Shown here: one piece after another, positions 1 to 8,010 of the stretch | How the letters are laid out: every line of letters starts with the position of its first letter | Position numbering within the stretch: the stretch's first letter is position 1 | Assembly (NCBI GenBank): GCA_964558465.1 | Contig: CAZLEF010000004.1 | Span: 1 to 64,000 of the forward strand | Reading direction: 5' to 3' | Source: JACJYC01 sp964558465 | Lineage (GTDB): Bacteria; Bacteroidota; Bacteroidia; Chitinophagales; Saprospiraceae | DNA: 64,000 nucleotides | Program-made: the position numbers and the translations under genes | The notes under the pieces: generated by a model | Told to the model about the DNA's origin: nothing | Seen by the model: the letters and a program-made list of their open reading frames with translations, nothing else | Databases searched by the model: none

Positions 1-1
1 C

Positions 2-148
2 GATGGTATAACGGAACAAGGTATACCAGCTCAGGGTAATATTCGCATAAGTGAGGTAATAGTTGAACGCGCTTATAAAGGCGATGGCGATGAAGAAAAA
101 TGGGATGTCGTGGTATTTTGCCGGCATTATTCAGGCATTCAAAATTAA
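2..148 (+). CDS. C-terminal fragment of an unknown protein (5' end outside window)
   Basis: Reading from base 2 there is an open frame of 48 codons ending in TAA at 146-148, with no start codon inside the window, so this is the tail of a gene entering from the left. The residues are charged and end in VVVFCRHYSGIQN. I do not recognise a family. Its stop overlaps the stop of the minus-strand gene at 145-963 by four bases, a tight tail-to-tail arrangement, which supports both reading frames being real. Confidence 0.5.
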   Translation, partial: DGITEQGIPAQGNIRISEVIVERAYKGDGDEEKWDVVVFCRHYSGIQN

Positions 149-963
149 TTTCCATTTCTTTCTTTATGGAATTTCTTAACTTGATTGATCCAGCTTAAAA
201 TAAAATTTTTCACGGGGTATTCTTTAATCTCCCCTATTTCGCTGTGATTGATCCGGACGATTCCCCACTCCTGTTTATCGCTGTGGATCAGGCCTTCATT
301 CACCAAGGAATTGTCCTTTAAAATGATCAGCGGCAAATCGAATGACCGGGCCAGGGCAGTTTCAATATGCAGCCAGGGGCTGGCGTACGCCTGATCCTTC
401 AGTTCGCTTTCCTGTTGGCTGCCTCTTTTTTGAATACCGTCTTTCAGGTAATACCTTTCCAGTGCCAAAACCAGGCAGCCGCTGGATTTTTTCATTTCTT
501 CGATGATCGGAAGCAGCGGATCGTTGTCGTCCCAGCCTTTTAAAGTTTCCAGTTTAATTCCGTGCGACTCGAAATACCCGGTCAGTTCGTTAATGTATTT
601 TTGCTGTTTGTCGTTGTGTGGGCTGCCTACGCTGAAAAACACGGTGATCAGGTCGTTTTCCGGCGGTTTGCTTCCAGGAGAAACCCCGAAGGTCATTTTT
701 TTATATTTCAGGTATTCTTTTTTCGACCGCAACAATTGGAGAATGTTCGAACGGAGTTTATTGACCATCAGTTCAGCGTCCAGGTCGTCTGTAATGCCCT
801 GGATTTTGTTTTTCAACATGGACCGATATTGGGCGGATTGAAGGGCAATTTCATCCAGATCAGTATCGTCTTTGAAAAAGTTGTTCAAAAGCTCAAATGC
901 CTCGCTGATATTATCCTGGCTGATTTGGGCCCGGACGAGGTTTTCCATTTCTTCAAATTCCAT
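145..963 (-). CDS. Effector-associated domain (EAD11-like) protein with nucleotide-binding/TIR-like C-terminal domain
   Basis: A 272-residue protein with two parts. Residues about 3-80 are helical, with the pattern A-LL-F--D---L-EI-LQSA-Y--L--KI-GI-D-L-AEL--NKLR--IL-LL, as in effector-associated domain 11 adaptors. Residues about 100-255 form an alpha/beta domain opening with VFFSVGSP, followed by a conserved Glu/Ala-rich segment around PWLHIETALA and a hydrophobic strand LPLIILKD. This resembles the TIR/deoxyribosyltransferase-like nucleotide-processing domains found next to EADs. There is no signal peptide or membrane segment, so it is probably cytoplasmic. I chose ATG 963. The longer frame begins at a TTG at 990 that lies inside a TAATTTTG (-7-like) element at 988-995, which is better read as the promoter. 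Family assignment is from pattern memory; enzymatic activity is inference. Confidence 0.7.
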   Translation of the reverse strand: MEFEEMENLVRAQISQDNISEAFELLNNFFKDDTDLDEIALQSAQYRSMLKNKIQGITDDLDAELMVNKLRSNILQLLRSKKEYLKYKKMTFGVSPGSKPPENDLITVFFSVGSPHNDKQQKYINELTGYFESHGIKLETLKGWDDNDPLLPIIEEMKKSSGCLVLALERYYLKDGIQKRGSQQESELKDQAYASPWLHIETALARSFDLPLIILKDNSLVNEGLIHSDKQEWGIVRINHSEIGEIKEYPVKNFILSWINQVKKFHKERNGN

Positions 964-1041
964 ACGTTGCGGTTGAATATTATACCCCAAAATTAGGGTA
1001 TTGGCCCCAATATTCAGAACTTTAGCCCAAATGAACCGATC

Positions 1042-2259
1042 GTGAAAAAATCATTGCCATTTGCCCTGTCGATCTTTTTCCTGGCCGTATCCTGCAAAAA
1101 CACGGGCGACCAACCTCCTCCGCCCGCCGTTCCGGCGCCAGGGACGTTCGCCTACGACCTCGAGTTCCTGAAAAAACACACCGAAACCCTGCTGCTGACG
1201 GCTCCCGGCAACAGCAACGCCCAAATTGCGGTATCGGCGGCCTACCAGGCGCGGGTAATGACCAGCACAGCCGGCGGCGCAACCGGTAATAGCTACGGAT
1301 GGCTCAATTACGACCTCATCAGCGGCAAGAAAGGGTACCAGCCGCATATCAACGCCTACGGCGGCGAGGACCGGTTCTGGATCGCCCCGGAAGGCGGACA
1401 GTTTTCGGTGTTTTTCCCAAAAGGAGCGCCTTTTGATTTTGCTTCCTGGCAAACGCCGGGGCTGATCGATACCGCTCGTTTTGACCTGGTGGAATCCACC
1501 GGCTCACAAGCCACCTACCACAAAAAGGCCGCCCTGGAAAACTATTCAGGAACCCGTTTCGATCTCGATATCACCCGGAAGGTGAAGATGCTCAGCAGCG
1601 CTGAAATTGCCGGAACCCTGCAAATCGACGCCGGGGACCTGACCGGGCTGCAGATGGTCGGGTTCGAAACCGAAAACACCCTGACCAACGCCGGGGCCGA
1701 CTGGAATAAAAACGCTGGCACGCTCGGCCTGTGGATCCTCGGCATGTTCACCCCGTCGGACAAAACAACGGTGATTGCCCCCTTCAGCCGTAAACGATCC
1801 AAAGAACTGCTGCTCACCGACGATTATTTCGGCAAGGTACCCGCCGACCGGCTGGAGGTTCGCGATTCCACTATTTTCTTCAAGGGCGATGGCAAATTGC
1901 GCAGCAAGATCGGCATCGCGCCCGCTTCAGCCAAACCGGTTGCGGGCAGTTTTGCAGCCGAAAAGGGCATCCTGACCCTCGTTCAATATGACCTCGACCC
2001 GGATGGCGACTACCTGAAATCTACCTGGCAACACCACGACGACCCCTTCGGGGGCGACGCATTCAACTCCTACAACGACGGCCCTGTGGATGGCGGCGAC
2101 CAGATGGGCCCGTTTTATGAACTTGAGTCCACCTCGCCTGCGCCTGCTCTGAAAACCGGCGAAAAACTGACCCACCGTCACCGGACTTTCCATTTTGAAG
2201 GCGACCGGGCGGCGCTGGACCGGTTGGCGAGGAAGGTGCTGGGCGTGGGGTTAGAGTGA
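1042..2259 (+). CDS. Exported lipoprotein, DUF6786-like
   Basis: A 405-residue protein with a lipoprotein signal (hydrophobic residues 4-16, lipobox AVSC, Cys18) followed by a Pro-rich linker. The body (YGGEDRFWIAPEGGQFSVFF, then a beta-rich region) resembles the DUF6786 lipoproteins of Bacteroidota, which look like galactose-mutarotase-type beta sandwiches; no catalytic role is established. The start is GTG at 1042: the nearby ATG at 1031 runs into a stop after four codons. It faces away from the EAD gene, so both have promoters in the 964-1041 gap. Palindromes follow its stop. Confidence 0.7.
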   Translation: MKKSLPFALSIFFLAVSCKNTGDQPPPPAVPAPGTFAYDLEFLKKHTETLLLTAPGNSNAQIAVSAAYQARVMTSTAGGATGNSYGWLNYDLISGKKGYQPHINAYGGEDRFWIAPEGGQFSVFFPKGAPFDFASWQTPGLIDTARFDLVESTGSQATYHKKAALENYSGTRFDLDITRKVKMLSSAEIAGTLQIDAGDLTGLQMVGFETENTLTNAGADWNKNAGTLGLWILGMFTPSDKTTVIAPFSRKRSKELLLTDDYFGKVPADRLEVRDSTIFFKGDGKLRSKIGIAPASAKPVAGSFAAEKGILTLVQYDLDPDGDYLKSTWQHHDDPFGGDAFNSYNDGPVDGGDQMGPFYELESTSPAPALKTGEKLTHRHRTFHFEGDRAALDRLARKVLGVGLE

Positions 2260-2261
2260 GA

Positions 2262-2348
2262 TCCGACTGCGCTGAAGCTTCGTCGGACGGAGGAGGGTGA
2301 GTGAGATTTATCCGACCGGTACGGGCGGAGCCCCACGCCGCGGCGTGG
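2262..2348. repeat. Two palindromes after the DUF6786-like gene
   Basis: TCCGAC (2262-2267) pairs with GTCGGA (2282-2287) around a loop containing GAAGCTTC. Further on, 2333-2348 is a perfect 16-base palindrome, CCACGCCGCGGCGTGG. Neither is followed by a T run. The CCACGCC/GGCGTGG stem recurs at 7960-7975 and 34330-34346. The gap 2260-2470 holds no gene. Confidence 0.65.
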
Positions 2349-2470
2349 CCAAGGCTTCGTCGGGCCGAGGCAGTCGAAAAAACAATTTCCCCTGATTTTG
2401 CCAAAATCTGCGGTTAATATGCAATATTTGCAAGCGTCCGATCCGAATTCAGCACCGAATCCAGCTTATA

Positions 2471-3562
2471 ATGAGGTCCTGCTTCGTCTTATTCCTGTTT
2501 TTACTGCCGATGACCCTTCCTGCTCAATCCCTCCAACAGGATCTGGACCGCATCCTCCTGTCCGCGTTTCAGCCCGACCAACCAGGCGGCGCCCTGATGA
2601 TCACCCGAAACGGCGAGGTGATCTTTGAAAAAGCCATCGGTCTGGCCCATTTGAAATCCGGCAAAAACCTTGCAGCCCGGAGCAATTTCCGGATGGCGTC
2701 TGTAACCAAACAATTTACAGCCATGGCCATTCTGCTCCTGGAAAAAGACGGAAAATTATCCTTTGACGACCCCTTGACCCGGTTTTTTCCCGGCTTTGCA
2801 CCCATAGGCGCCCGGATGACGGTTCGTCAATTGCTAACCCATACTTCCGGGATTTGGGCCTACGAAGCGGTCATGGACGAATCGGGCGCCGAGCAGCTTT
2901 CGGACGCCGACGTACTTCGCCTCATCCGGGATATCGACAAAAGTTATTTCGAACCCGGTTCTGAATTCCGGTACAGCAACAGCGCTTATTGCCTGCTGGC
3001 CCTGATCGTGGAAGAGGTGTCGGGCCGGTCTTTCGCGCGTTTTTTGAGAGATCGCATTTTTAACCCCCTGGGCATGAAAAATACGCGGGTATTTGAGGCT
3101 GGAAAACGGATCCGGAACCGGGTGTACGGTTATGCCCGGGATGAAACGGGCCGGCTCGTTTTTTCCGATCAAAGCCTCACCAGTGCGACCAAAGGCGACG
3201 GCGGGGTGTACACTTCCCTGGAAGATTACCGGAAATGGGATCAGGCCCTGACCGACGGGCGGCTGATCGACCTGGGAGCCGCCTTTGAAAAAATACGGAG
3301 CCCGGTTTCCGGAAACAAGGGATATTACGGCCCGGGCTGGTTTTTTAAACGCGAACCCGGCCCGGGCCTGGAGATGTTCCACTCCGGTTCCACCTGCGGG
3401 TTTTCAAATATGGTGATCAGGATTCCGGACAAGGGTGTTCTGGTAGCTTTTTTCTCTAATATTGCAGGCAATCACGACGCTTTTTATCCGGTTTTTGAAC
3501 GGCTGGTGGAAGAAGGCCTTTTGCAGACGGATATCCGGGCCTGGCATCAGGTTACGGATTGA
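2471..3562 (+). CDS. Serine hydrolase of the beta-lactamase/PBP-type family, exported
   Basis: A 363-residue protein with an N-terminal signal peptide (cleavage likely after LPAQ, about residue 19). The class C beta-lactamase/D-alanyl-D-alanine carboxypeptidase fold is shown by S77-V-T-K80 (SxxK nucleophile and base), Y168-S-N170 (YxN) and a late H-S-G in FHSGSTCGFSN replacing KTG. The segment LLTHTSGIW is also typical. The family includes esterases, peptidases and penicillin-binding proteins, so the substrate is unknown. It lies about 100 bp upstream of the permease on the same strand. Confidence 0.85.
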   Translation: MRSCFVLFLFLLPMTLPAQSLQQDLDRILLSAFQPDQPGGALMITRNGEVIFEKAIGLAHLKSGKNLAARSNFRMASVTKQFTAMAILLLEKDGKLSFDDPLTRFFPGFAPIGARMTVRQLLTHTSGIWAYEAVMDESGAEQLSDADVLRLIRDIDKSYFEPGSEFRYSNSAYCLLALIVEEVSGRSFARFLRDRIFNPLGMKNTRVFEAGKRIRNRVYGYARDETGRLVFSDQSLTSATKGDGGVYTSLEDYRKWDQALTDGRLIDLGAAFEKIRSPVSGNKGYYGPGWFFKREPGPGLEMFHSGSTCGFSNMVIRIPDKGVLVAFFSNIAGNHDAFYPVFERLVEEGLLQTDIRAWHQVTD

Positions 3563-3660
3563 TGCTTCGACTCCGCCCGGAATAAAATGAAGGGTGGGAG
3601 AAAATCCCGTTAAAAAAAGAAACAACCGGCGCTATTGACGCAGACACAACCAATATTTGT

Positions 3661-5064
3661 ATGGAAAAAAAGCAAGGGCAATTGGTCCGCAGCATTACGC
3701 TGGCTTCGGCCGTCATCCTGGTGATCAGTTCGGTGATCGGTTCAGGGGTCTACAAAAAAGTGGCGCCCATGTCGGCGGAACTGCTGTCGCCAGAGTTGGT
3801 GCTTCTGGCCTGGTTGCTGGGAGGGATCATCAGCTTGTTCGGGGCATTGAGCAACGCTGAAATTGCCGGCATGATGGCCGATTCCGGCGGAGAATACGTC
3901 TATTTCCGGCGGATTTACGGCCGGTTCATGGCTTTCCTTTGGGGATGGACCACTTTTGCGGTGATCAAAACGGCGGCGATATCTTCTATCTCGTATGTGT
4001 TTGCCCAATCTTTCAACGCCATTTTCCCTTTGCCCCATCTCGGTCCGGGCATTGAAAATATTGAGATCTGGGTCTTCAAGCCCTTTGAAAATTCGGGGGT
4101 CAAGGCCCTGACCATTGTCCTGATCCTGGTGTTGACAACCCTCAACGCCCGCGGGTTGCGCGGCGGGGCGAGGTTCAGCGAATGGATCACGCGGCTGGTG
4201 GCCATCGGTTTGGTGGGCATCGTGTTGTCCTGCGTGTTTTTCAGCGACGGGAGTTTCAGCAATGTGCAGACCAATTCGGTCAATTATGTCGCCCGGCCCT
4301 GGTACGACTTCGGGCTGGTCGAAGCCATGTTTACGGCTTTGCTGGCTGCTTTTTGGGCCTACGAGGGATGGAATACGCTGGGTTTTCTGGGCGGAGAGAT
4401 CCAAAACCCCAACCGAAACCTGCCCAAAGCCCTGTTTTTGGGGATGATGGTCATTATTTCGACCTACCTCATCGTCAACCTGGCCTATTTTTATGTCCTC
4501 CCGGTCGATAATATCGTCGGGGTGCACCAGGCGCAAAATGAAATAGCGGCAGTGGCCGTCATCCGGCATTTTGCAGGCAATGCCGGTGCGATCATTATTT
4601 CGATAGTCATCCTGGTCACAACCCTGGGGTGCACCAACAGCACCATACTCATGCCGCCAAGGGTATATTATGCCATGGCCCGCGACGGCCTGTTTTTCAA
4701 ACGGGCAGCCGAGATTCACCCCGTATCCAACACCCCCAACAACGCCCTCTGGATACAGGGGATATGGGCTTGTTTGCTGGTCTTGTCGGGTACATTCGAC
4801 CAACTGACCGACATGCTGATCTTTGCCGCCTTTTTCTTTTACGGCGCTACGGCGTTCGGCGTATTTGTGATGCGCTGGCGCGAGCCCGATGCGGAACGGC
4901 CCTACCGGGTCTGGGGATATCCGGTCATACCCGCCCTGTTTGTCTTATTCTGCGTCGCACTGGTCGTCATCACCTGCAAGACCCATCCGCGCGAAGCGGG
5001 CATCGGGCTGGCGCTGATGCTGACGGGCGTGCCGTTTTATTTATACTGGACGTGGAAGAAGTGA
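3661..5064 (+). CDS. APC-family amino acid permease
   Basis: A 467-residue, highly hydrophobic inner-membrane protein with about 12 predicted membrane segments. The first helix contains the unwound substrate-binding motif SSVIGSGVY, as in amino acid-polyamine-organocation (APC) transporters; the second region A--NAEIAGMM--SGGEYVYFRR and the LAT-like WEGWNTLGFLGGEI stretch agree with this. It probably exchanges or imports neutral amino acids by secondary transport; specificity cannot be read from sequence. Its stop is 16 bp from that of the convergent VOC gene, leaving no room for a terminator of its own. Confidence 0.88.
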   Translation: MEKKQGQLVRSITLASAVILVISSVIGSGVYKKVAPMSAELLSPELVLLAWLLGGIISLFGALSNAEIAGMMADSGGEYVYFRRIYGRFMAFLWGWTTFAVIKTAAISSISYVFAQSFNAIFPLPHLGPGIENIEIWVFKPFENSGVKALTIVLILVLTTLNARGLRGGARFSEWITRLVAIGLVGIVLSCVFFSDGSFSNVQTNSVNYVARPWYDFGLVEAMFTALLAAFWAYEGWNTLGFLGGEIQNPNRNLPKALFLGMMVIISTYLIVNLAYFYVLPVDNIVGVHQAQNEIAAVAVIRHFAGNAGAIIISIVILVTTLGCTNSTILMPPRVYYAMARDGLFFKRAAEIHPVSNTPNNALWIQGIWACLLVLSGTFDQLTDMLIFAAFFFYGATAFGVFVMRWREPDAERPYRVWGYPVIPALFVLFCVALVVITCKTHPREAGIGLALMLTGVPFYLYWTWKK

Positions 5065-5080
5065 CGATTGGGGCTGAGTG

Positions 5081-5452
5081 TTAAACATGCTGGTCAAAGA
5101 GGATTATATTTCCGTCGGGGTCTGATACCATCAGGCTTGCGGGTCCGGAAGTGCGTTCATCCGCTTCACTCATCAGTTGGATGTTTTTGCTTTTCAGGTG
5201 TTGCTGGATGACTCTGACGTCGTCGAATTGGGCTAATTTTTGGGCGTTTTCGTCCCAACCCGGGTTAAAGGTCAGAATATTGTTCTCAAACATTCCTTGG
5301 AACAATCCGATCAGCGCATTCCCGTTTTTCAGAATGAGGTAATTTTTTTGAATGTCGCCTGCAAAGACGGTAAAGCCAAGGTTTTCATAAAATTGTTTTG
5401 AAGCCTTGATATCCTTGACGCTAAGGCTTACTGAAAATGCACCTAATTTCAT
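5081..5452 (-). CDS. VOC (glyoxalase/bleomycin-resistance fold) protein
   Basis: A 123-residue single-domain protein. It starts LGAFSVSLSVKDIKASKQFYENLGF and ends SLMVSDPDGNIILFDQH, the paired beta-alpha-beta-beta-beta modules of the vicinal oxygen chelate superfamily. The classical first metal-binding His at the start of module 1 is a Ser/Val here, so glyoxalase I activity is doubtful. It may be a binding protein or an uncharacterised dioxygenase-like enzyme. It is transcribed with the upstream serine hydrolase (32 bp gap). Confidence 0.8.
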   Translation of the reverse strand: MKLGAFSVSLSVKDIKASKQFYENLGFTVFAGDIQKNYLILKNGNALIGLFQGMFENNILTFNPGWDENAQKLAQFDDVRVIQQHLKSKNIQLMSEADERTSGPASLMVSDPDGNIILFDQHV

Positions 5453-5484
5453 GTGTTTTTTATTTTTTTGGTGGTGATTGGTGA

Positions 5485-6720
5485 TTATCTAATGTTAAAT
5501 GATTCTTGTCCGGCCGGGTTTTCAAACCTCCAAAAAGCCTTGAAAAATTCAGGAACAATGGTTGAAGCCACCGGATTGGGCGCGTTGAACAGGGCGCAGA
5601 CGGCGATCTTGTTCTTCCGGTCGATGGCAATTTCGCTGCGGTAATCGTTGACATACCCGCCGTGGTAGACCAATTCGGCGCCTTCAAATTCAAAAATCCG
5701 CCAGCCCATGCCGTAGGAAGAGCGGGTAACCCCTTCCCACTGGAAAAAGCGGCTTTCGTTCTGTGATTCGATGAAGGGGGCGAATACGGCATCCAGGGTT
5801 TCATTCGACACGATCTCCGGCCGGGCGCCCAGCAGGATCTGCAGCCAGATGCCCATATCATGGATGGAGGCGTTGATCCCGCCGGCTGAGGCGGTGTTGT
5901 AGTATTTCCGGGTAACCGGCACGGGGTAAAAACTGGAATCCGCCGCGTTCCAGTCGTGGGGCGAAGCGATATTATTGTTTTGGATAAAAACCTCATAAGA
6001 GGCGGAAGCATTTTTCATGCCTGCCGGTTTAAATAATTGATCGGCCAGCAGGGTTTGGAATTCCAGGCCCGTTTTTTTCTGCAATATTTTTTCAATGATC
6101 GAAAATGCTGCATTCTGGTAGGCAAATAATTCGCCTTCCTTGCCGATCAGTTTGACCCGTGCAAACTGGGGAATGATCTCGTCGATGGTCTGGCCGGCTT
6201 CGATCAGATTGGTGTACGCATGCCGTGGAAGCCCGGTGGTGTGTGTCAAAAGGTTTTTCACGGTGATCCGGGCAGCCTGCCGGCGGTCTTTCAAAGAAAA
6301 TGCCGGAATAATTTCCTTTACCTTGTCGTCCCAACCCAGAAACCCTTCCTGAACCATTTTTCCTGTCAGAATACCCGTAAATCCTTTGGACAGGCTGGCG
6401 AGCCTGAAAACGGTATGGATATCGACGGCGTCTTTGGACCCTGAACTTTTAACGCCGAAACCTTTTTCGAAAATAACCGTGCTGTCTTTGACAATGACAA
6501 AGGCGGCTCCCGGGCACTTTGCCGCTTCCAGTTGGACTTTGAAAAAAGATTCGAAGTTTTTCAGGAAAATGGCCTGCGCTTTTTGTTCGGGGGTTAATCC
6601 GGCAACCTGCCCGGTTTGTTCGGAAAGGTTGGAAGCCTCATCGCCGCAAGAGCAGAAAAAAACACCTGGCAGAAACAATACGAACGGGAAAGAGACCAGA
6701 AGTAACAAAAATTTTTTCAT
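5485..6720 (-). CDS. Serine hydrolase, beta-lactamase family, probable lipoprotein
   Basis: A 411-residue protein with a long hydrophobic N-terminus and cysteines at residues 23 and 25, the second followed by Gly-Asp; a lipoprotein anchor is probable. The active-site motif is S109-L-S-K112. Also visible are LLTHTTGLPRH, a Y-Q-N equivalent of YxN in LFAYQNAAFS, and the late motif YHGGYVNDYRS in place of KTG. It is a paralogue of the gene at 2471-3562 but divergent from it. Substrate unknown. The 297-bp gap upstream carries a 9-bp tandem array and the promoter of the sigma-factor gene. Confidence 0.83.
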   Translation of the reverse strand: MKKFLLLLVSFPFVLFLPGVFFCSCGDEASNLSEQTGQVAGLTPEQKAQAIFLKNFESFFKVQLEAAKCPGAAFVIVKDSTVIFEKGFGVKSSGSKDAVDIHTVFRLASLSKGFTGILTGKMVQEGFLGWDDKVKEIIPAFSLKDRRQAARITVKNLLTHTTGLPRHAYTNLIEAGQTIDEIIPQFARVKLIGKEGELFAYQNAAFSIIEKILQKKTGLEFQTLLADQLFKPAGMKNASASYEVFIQNNNIASPHDWNAADSSFYPVPVTRKYYNTASAGGINASIHDMGIWLQILLGARPEIVSNETLDAVFAPFIESQNESRFFQWEGVTRSSYGMGWRIFEFEGAELVYHGGYVNDYRSEIAIDRKNKIAVCALFNAPNPVASTIVPEFFKAFWRFENPAGQESFNIR

Positions 6721-6783
6721 CGGATACCGGAATAGGTTGTGGCGTCAAATGTAATGAATTTGGGTAAATGGTGGAATGGGGAC

Positions 6784-6855
6784 ACTGAAACCACTGAGAA
6801 CACTGAGAACACTGAGGACACTGAGGACACTGAGGACACTGAGGACACTGAGGAA
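6784..6855. repeat. Tandem array, 8 x 9 bp (ACTGAGGAC)
   Basis: Eight consecutive 9-bp units. Units 4-7 are exactly ACTGAGGAC; the others differ by one to three bases. It sits between divergent genes, ahead of both the serine hydrolase and the ECF sigma gene. It is not CRISPR, since there are no spacers. The remainder of 6721-7017 shows only the candidate ECF promoter. Confidence 0.9.
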
Positions 6856-6941
6856 TACTAAAGGCTCTGGGGAGCATTAAGGGCGTTAAATATCATGACA
6901 GTCCAAGGTATACCGGGCGCCCAACTTTGCAAGGTTTTTTT

Positions 6942-6972
6942 TTGAACCGTCGCGCCCACCTGTGTAACTTTT
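6942..6972 (+). promoter_or_regulatory. Candidate promoter of the ECF sigma operon
   Basis: TTG at 6942-6944, a 20-base spacer, then TAACTTTT at 6965-6972, one base from the Bacteroidota consensus TTG-N(17-23)-TAnnTTTG. The TTG is followed by GAACCGTC, which also resembles the GAAC core of ECF -35 elements, so autoregulation is possible. Confidence 0.45.
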
Positions 6973-7017
6973 CCCTCCGCAGTGTTACTATACAATAGAA
7001 CCATTGCGAAACACAAC

Positions 7018-7566
7018 ATGAACGCAGCGACCAAAGAAGTCTTTCTTGCCCATTACGAACCCCTCCACGAGCGGTTTGCCCGGTATTGCGCCAGCCAGGC
7101 CTTCGGCATGATGTCGGCCGAAGACCTCATGCAGGAGGCCATCCTGGCAGCGCTCCAGGGGTTTGAACGGCTCAAGGATAAAAACAAACTGCTGGGTTAC
7201 CTGATCGGGACGGTGAATAATCTCGTGCGCAACCAACGGCGGCGCGCCAAATTCACCGGGGATTGGGACGAAAAACTGGCCGCCGAACTGGAAGGCCGCC
7301 TCCCCGACCCGGGCGCCTCGATCGATGTGCAATACCTTCTGAAGGCCCTGCAACAATTACCCGAAAACCAACGGGATTCCCTGATCCTGTTCGAAGTCAG
7401 CGGTTTTAGCGTCCGGGAGATCGCCGGGATCCAGCAAACCAACGAAGGAACCGTCAAAACACGCCTCAGCCGCGCCCGTCAGGCCCTCCGGGAGATCCTG
7501 GCCGAAGACGGCCGGCCCCTCAGCCTGACCCAACGCCTTGCCATCTATTCGTCCATCTTATTCTGA
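7018..7566 (+). CDS. ECF-type RNA polymerase sigma factor
   Basis: A 182-residue sigma-70 family protein. Region 2 covers about residues 10-80 (YCASQAFGMMSAEDLMQEAI, then LLGYLIGTVNNLVRNQRRR). Region 4 lies at about 110-165 (LPENQRDSLILFEVSGFSVREIA with the helix-turn-helix EGTVKTRLSRAR). A GTG at 6982 would add 12 residues, but ATG 7018 gives the normal family start. The next ORF begins 5 bp after its stop, suggesting translational coupling with a candidate regulator. Target genes are unknown. Confidence 0.88.
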   Translation: MNAATKEVFLAHYEPLHERFARYCASQAFGMMSAEDLMQEAILAALQGFERLKDKNKLLGYLIGTVNNLVRNQRRRAKFTGDWDEKLAAELEGRLPDPGASIDVQYLLKALQQLPENQRDSLILFEVSGFSVREIAGIQQTNEGTVKTRLSRARQALREILAEDGRPLSLTQRLAIYSSILF

Positions 7567-7571
7567 ACGAT

Positions 7572-7745
7572 ATGCCGAAATCCGTCAACCTGGAAAACGC
7601 CTTTGCCAACCTGCGCCGGATGCAGATTCCGGTGAGCTTTTCAAAAGTGGAAGAATGGGTGATAGTCGCAAACATCCGGCCTGTCAGAACCGCCGGCCGG
7701 CTGGCTCGCTGGCTGGTCCGGATACTGCGCGGCAAATCCGGCTAA
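7572..7745 (+). CDS. Small 57-residue protein coupled to the sigma factor
   Basis: ATG at 7572, TAA at 7743-7745. The residues include NLENAFANLRRMQIPVSFSK, then EEWV, and a basic Arg-rich C-terminus. It starts five bases after the sigma-factor stop. It has no membrane segment and no cysteines, so it is not a classic ZAS or transmembrane anti-sigma factor. Position and size suggest a small regulator or a remnant of an anti-sigma gene; this is inference. Confidence 0.55.
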   Translation: MPKSVNLENAFANLRRMQIPVSFSKVEEWVIVANIRPVRTAGRLARWLVRILRGKSG

Positions 7746-7840
7746 TCGCTGCCTTGTTTTAATTTCTGATCGCATTTCAACCGTTTGACGCACCTCACCG
7801 GAAAGCCGATTTTATGCCCAACCACCCCAAACCATCCAAA

Positions 7841-7936
7841 CTGAAGAATCGAGGAACTGAAGAATCGAGGAACCGAAGAATCGAGGAACTGAAGAATCGA
7901 GGAACTGAAGAATCGAGGAACTGAAGAATCGAGGAA
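7841..7936. repeat. Tandem array, 6 x 16 bp (CTGAAGAATCGAGGAA)
   Basis: Six back-to-back copies of a 16-bp unit, itself two 8-bp words (ACTGAAGA and ATCGAGGA). Five are identical; copy 3 has one T-to-C change. It lies in the leader of clpP. The same words recur in the opposite orientation at 12673-12718. Confidence 0.95.
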
Positions 7937-7959
7937 CTGCAACCCTAAACAACCCCAAA

Positions 7960-7975
7960 CCACGCCGTGGCGTGG
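7960..7975. repeat. Palindrome CCACGCC-GT-GGCGTGG upstream of clpP
   Basis: A 7-bp perfect stem with a 2-base loop. It matches the stem at 2333-2348 and 34330-34346, and GGCCAA follows it here as at 2347-2352. A GTG at 7972 that would extend clpP falls inside this repeat, which argues for the later ATG. Confidence 0.7.
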
Positions 7976-8010
7976 CCAAACAACTCCAAACCATCCAAAC
8001 ATCATCCACC

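Noticed and set aside
3742..4803. 353-residue minus-strand open frame opposite the APC permease
   Set aside because: Its His/Gln/Asp-rich translation is what the antisense of a membrane protein produces.
7841..7936. Possible CRISPR array
   Set aside because: Units are 8-16 bp and directly adjacent, with no unique spacers and no cas genes. The same holds for 34422-34520 and 26204-26370.
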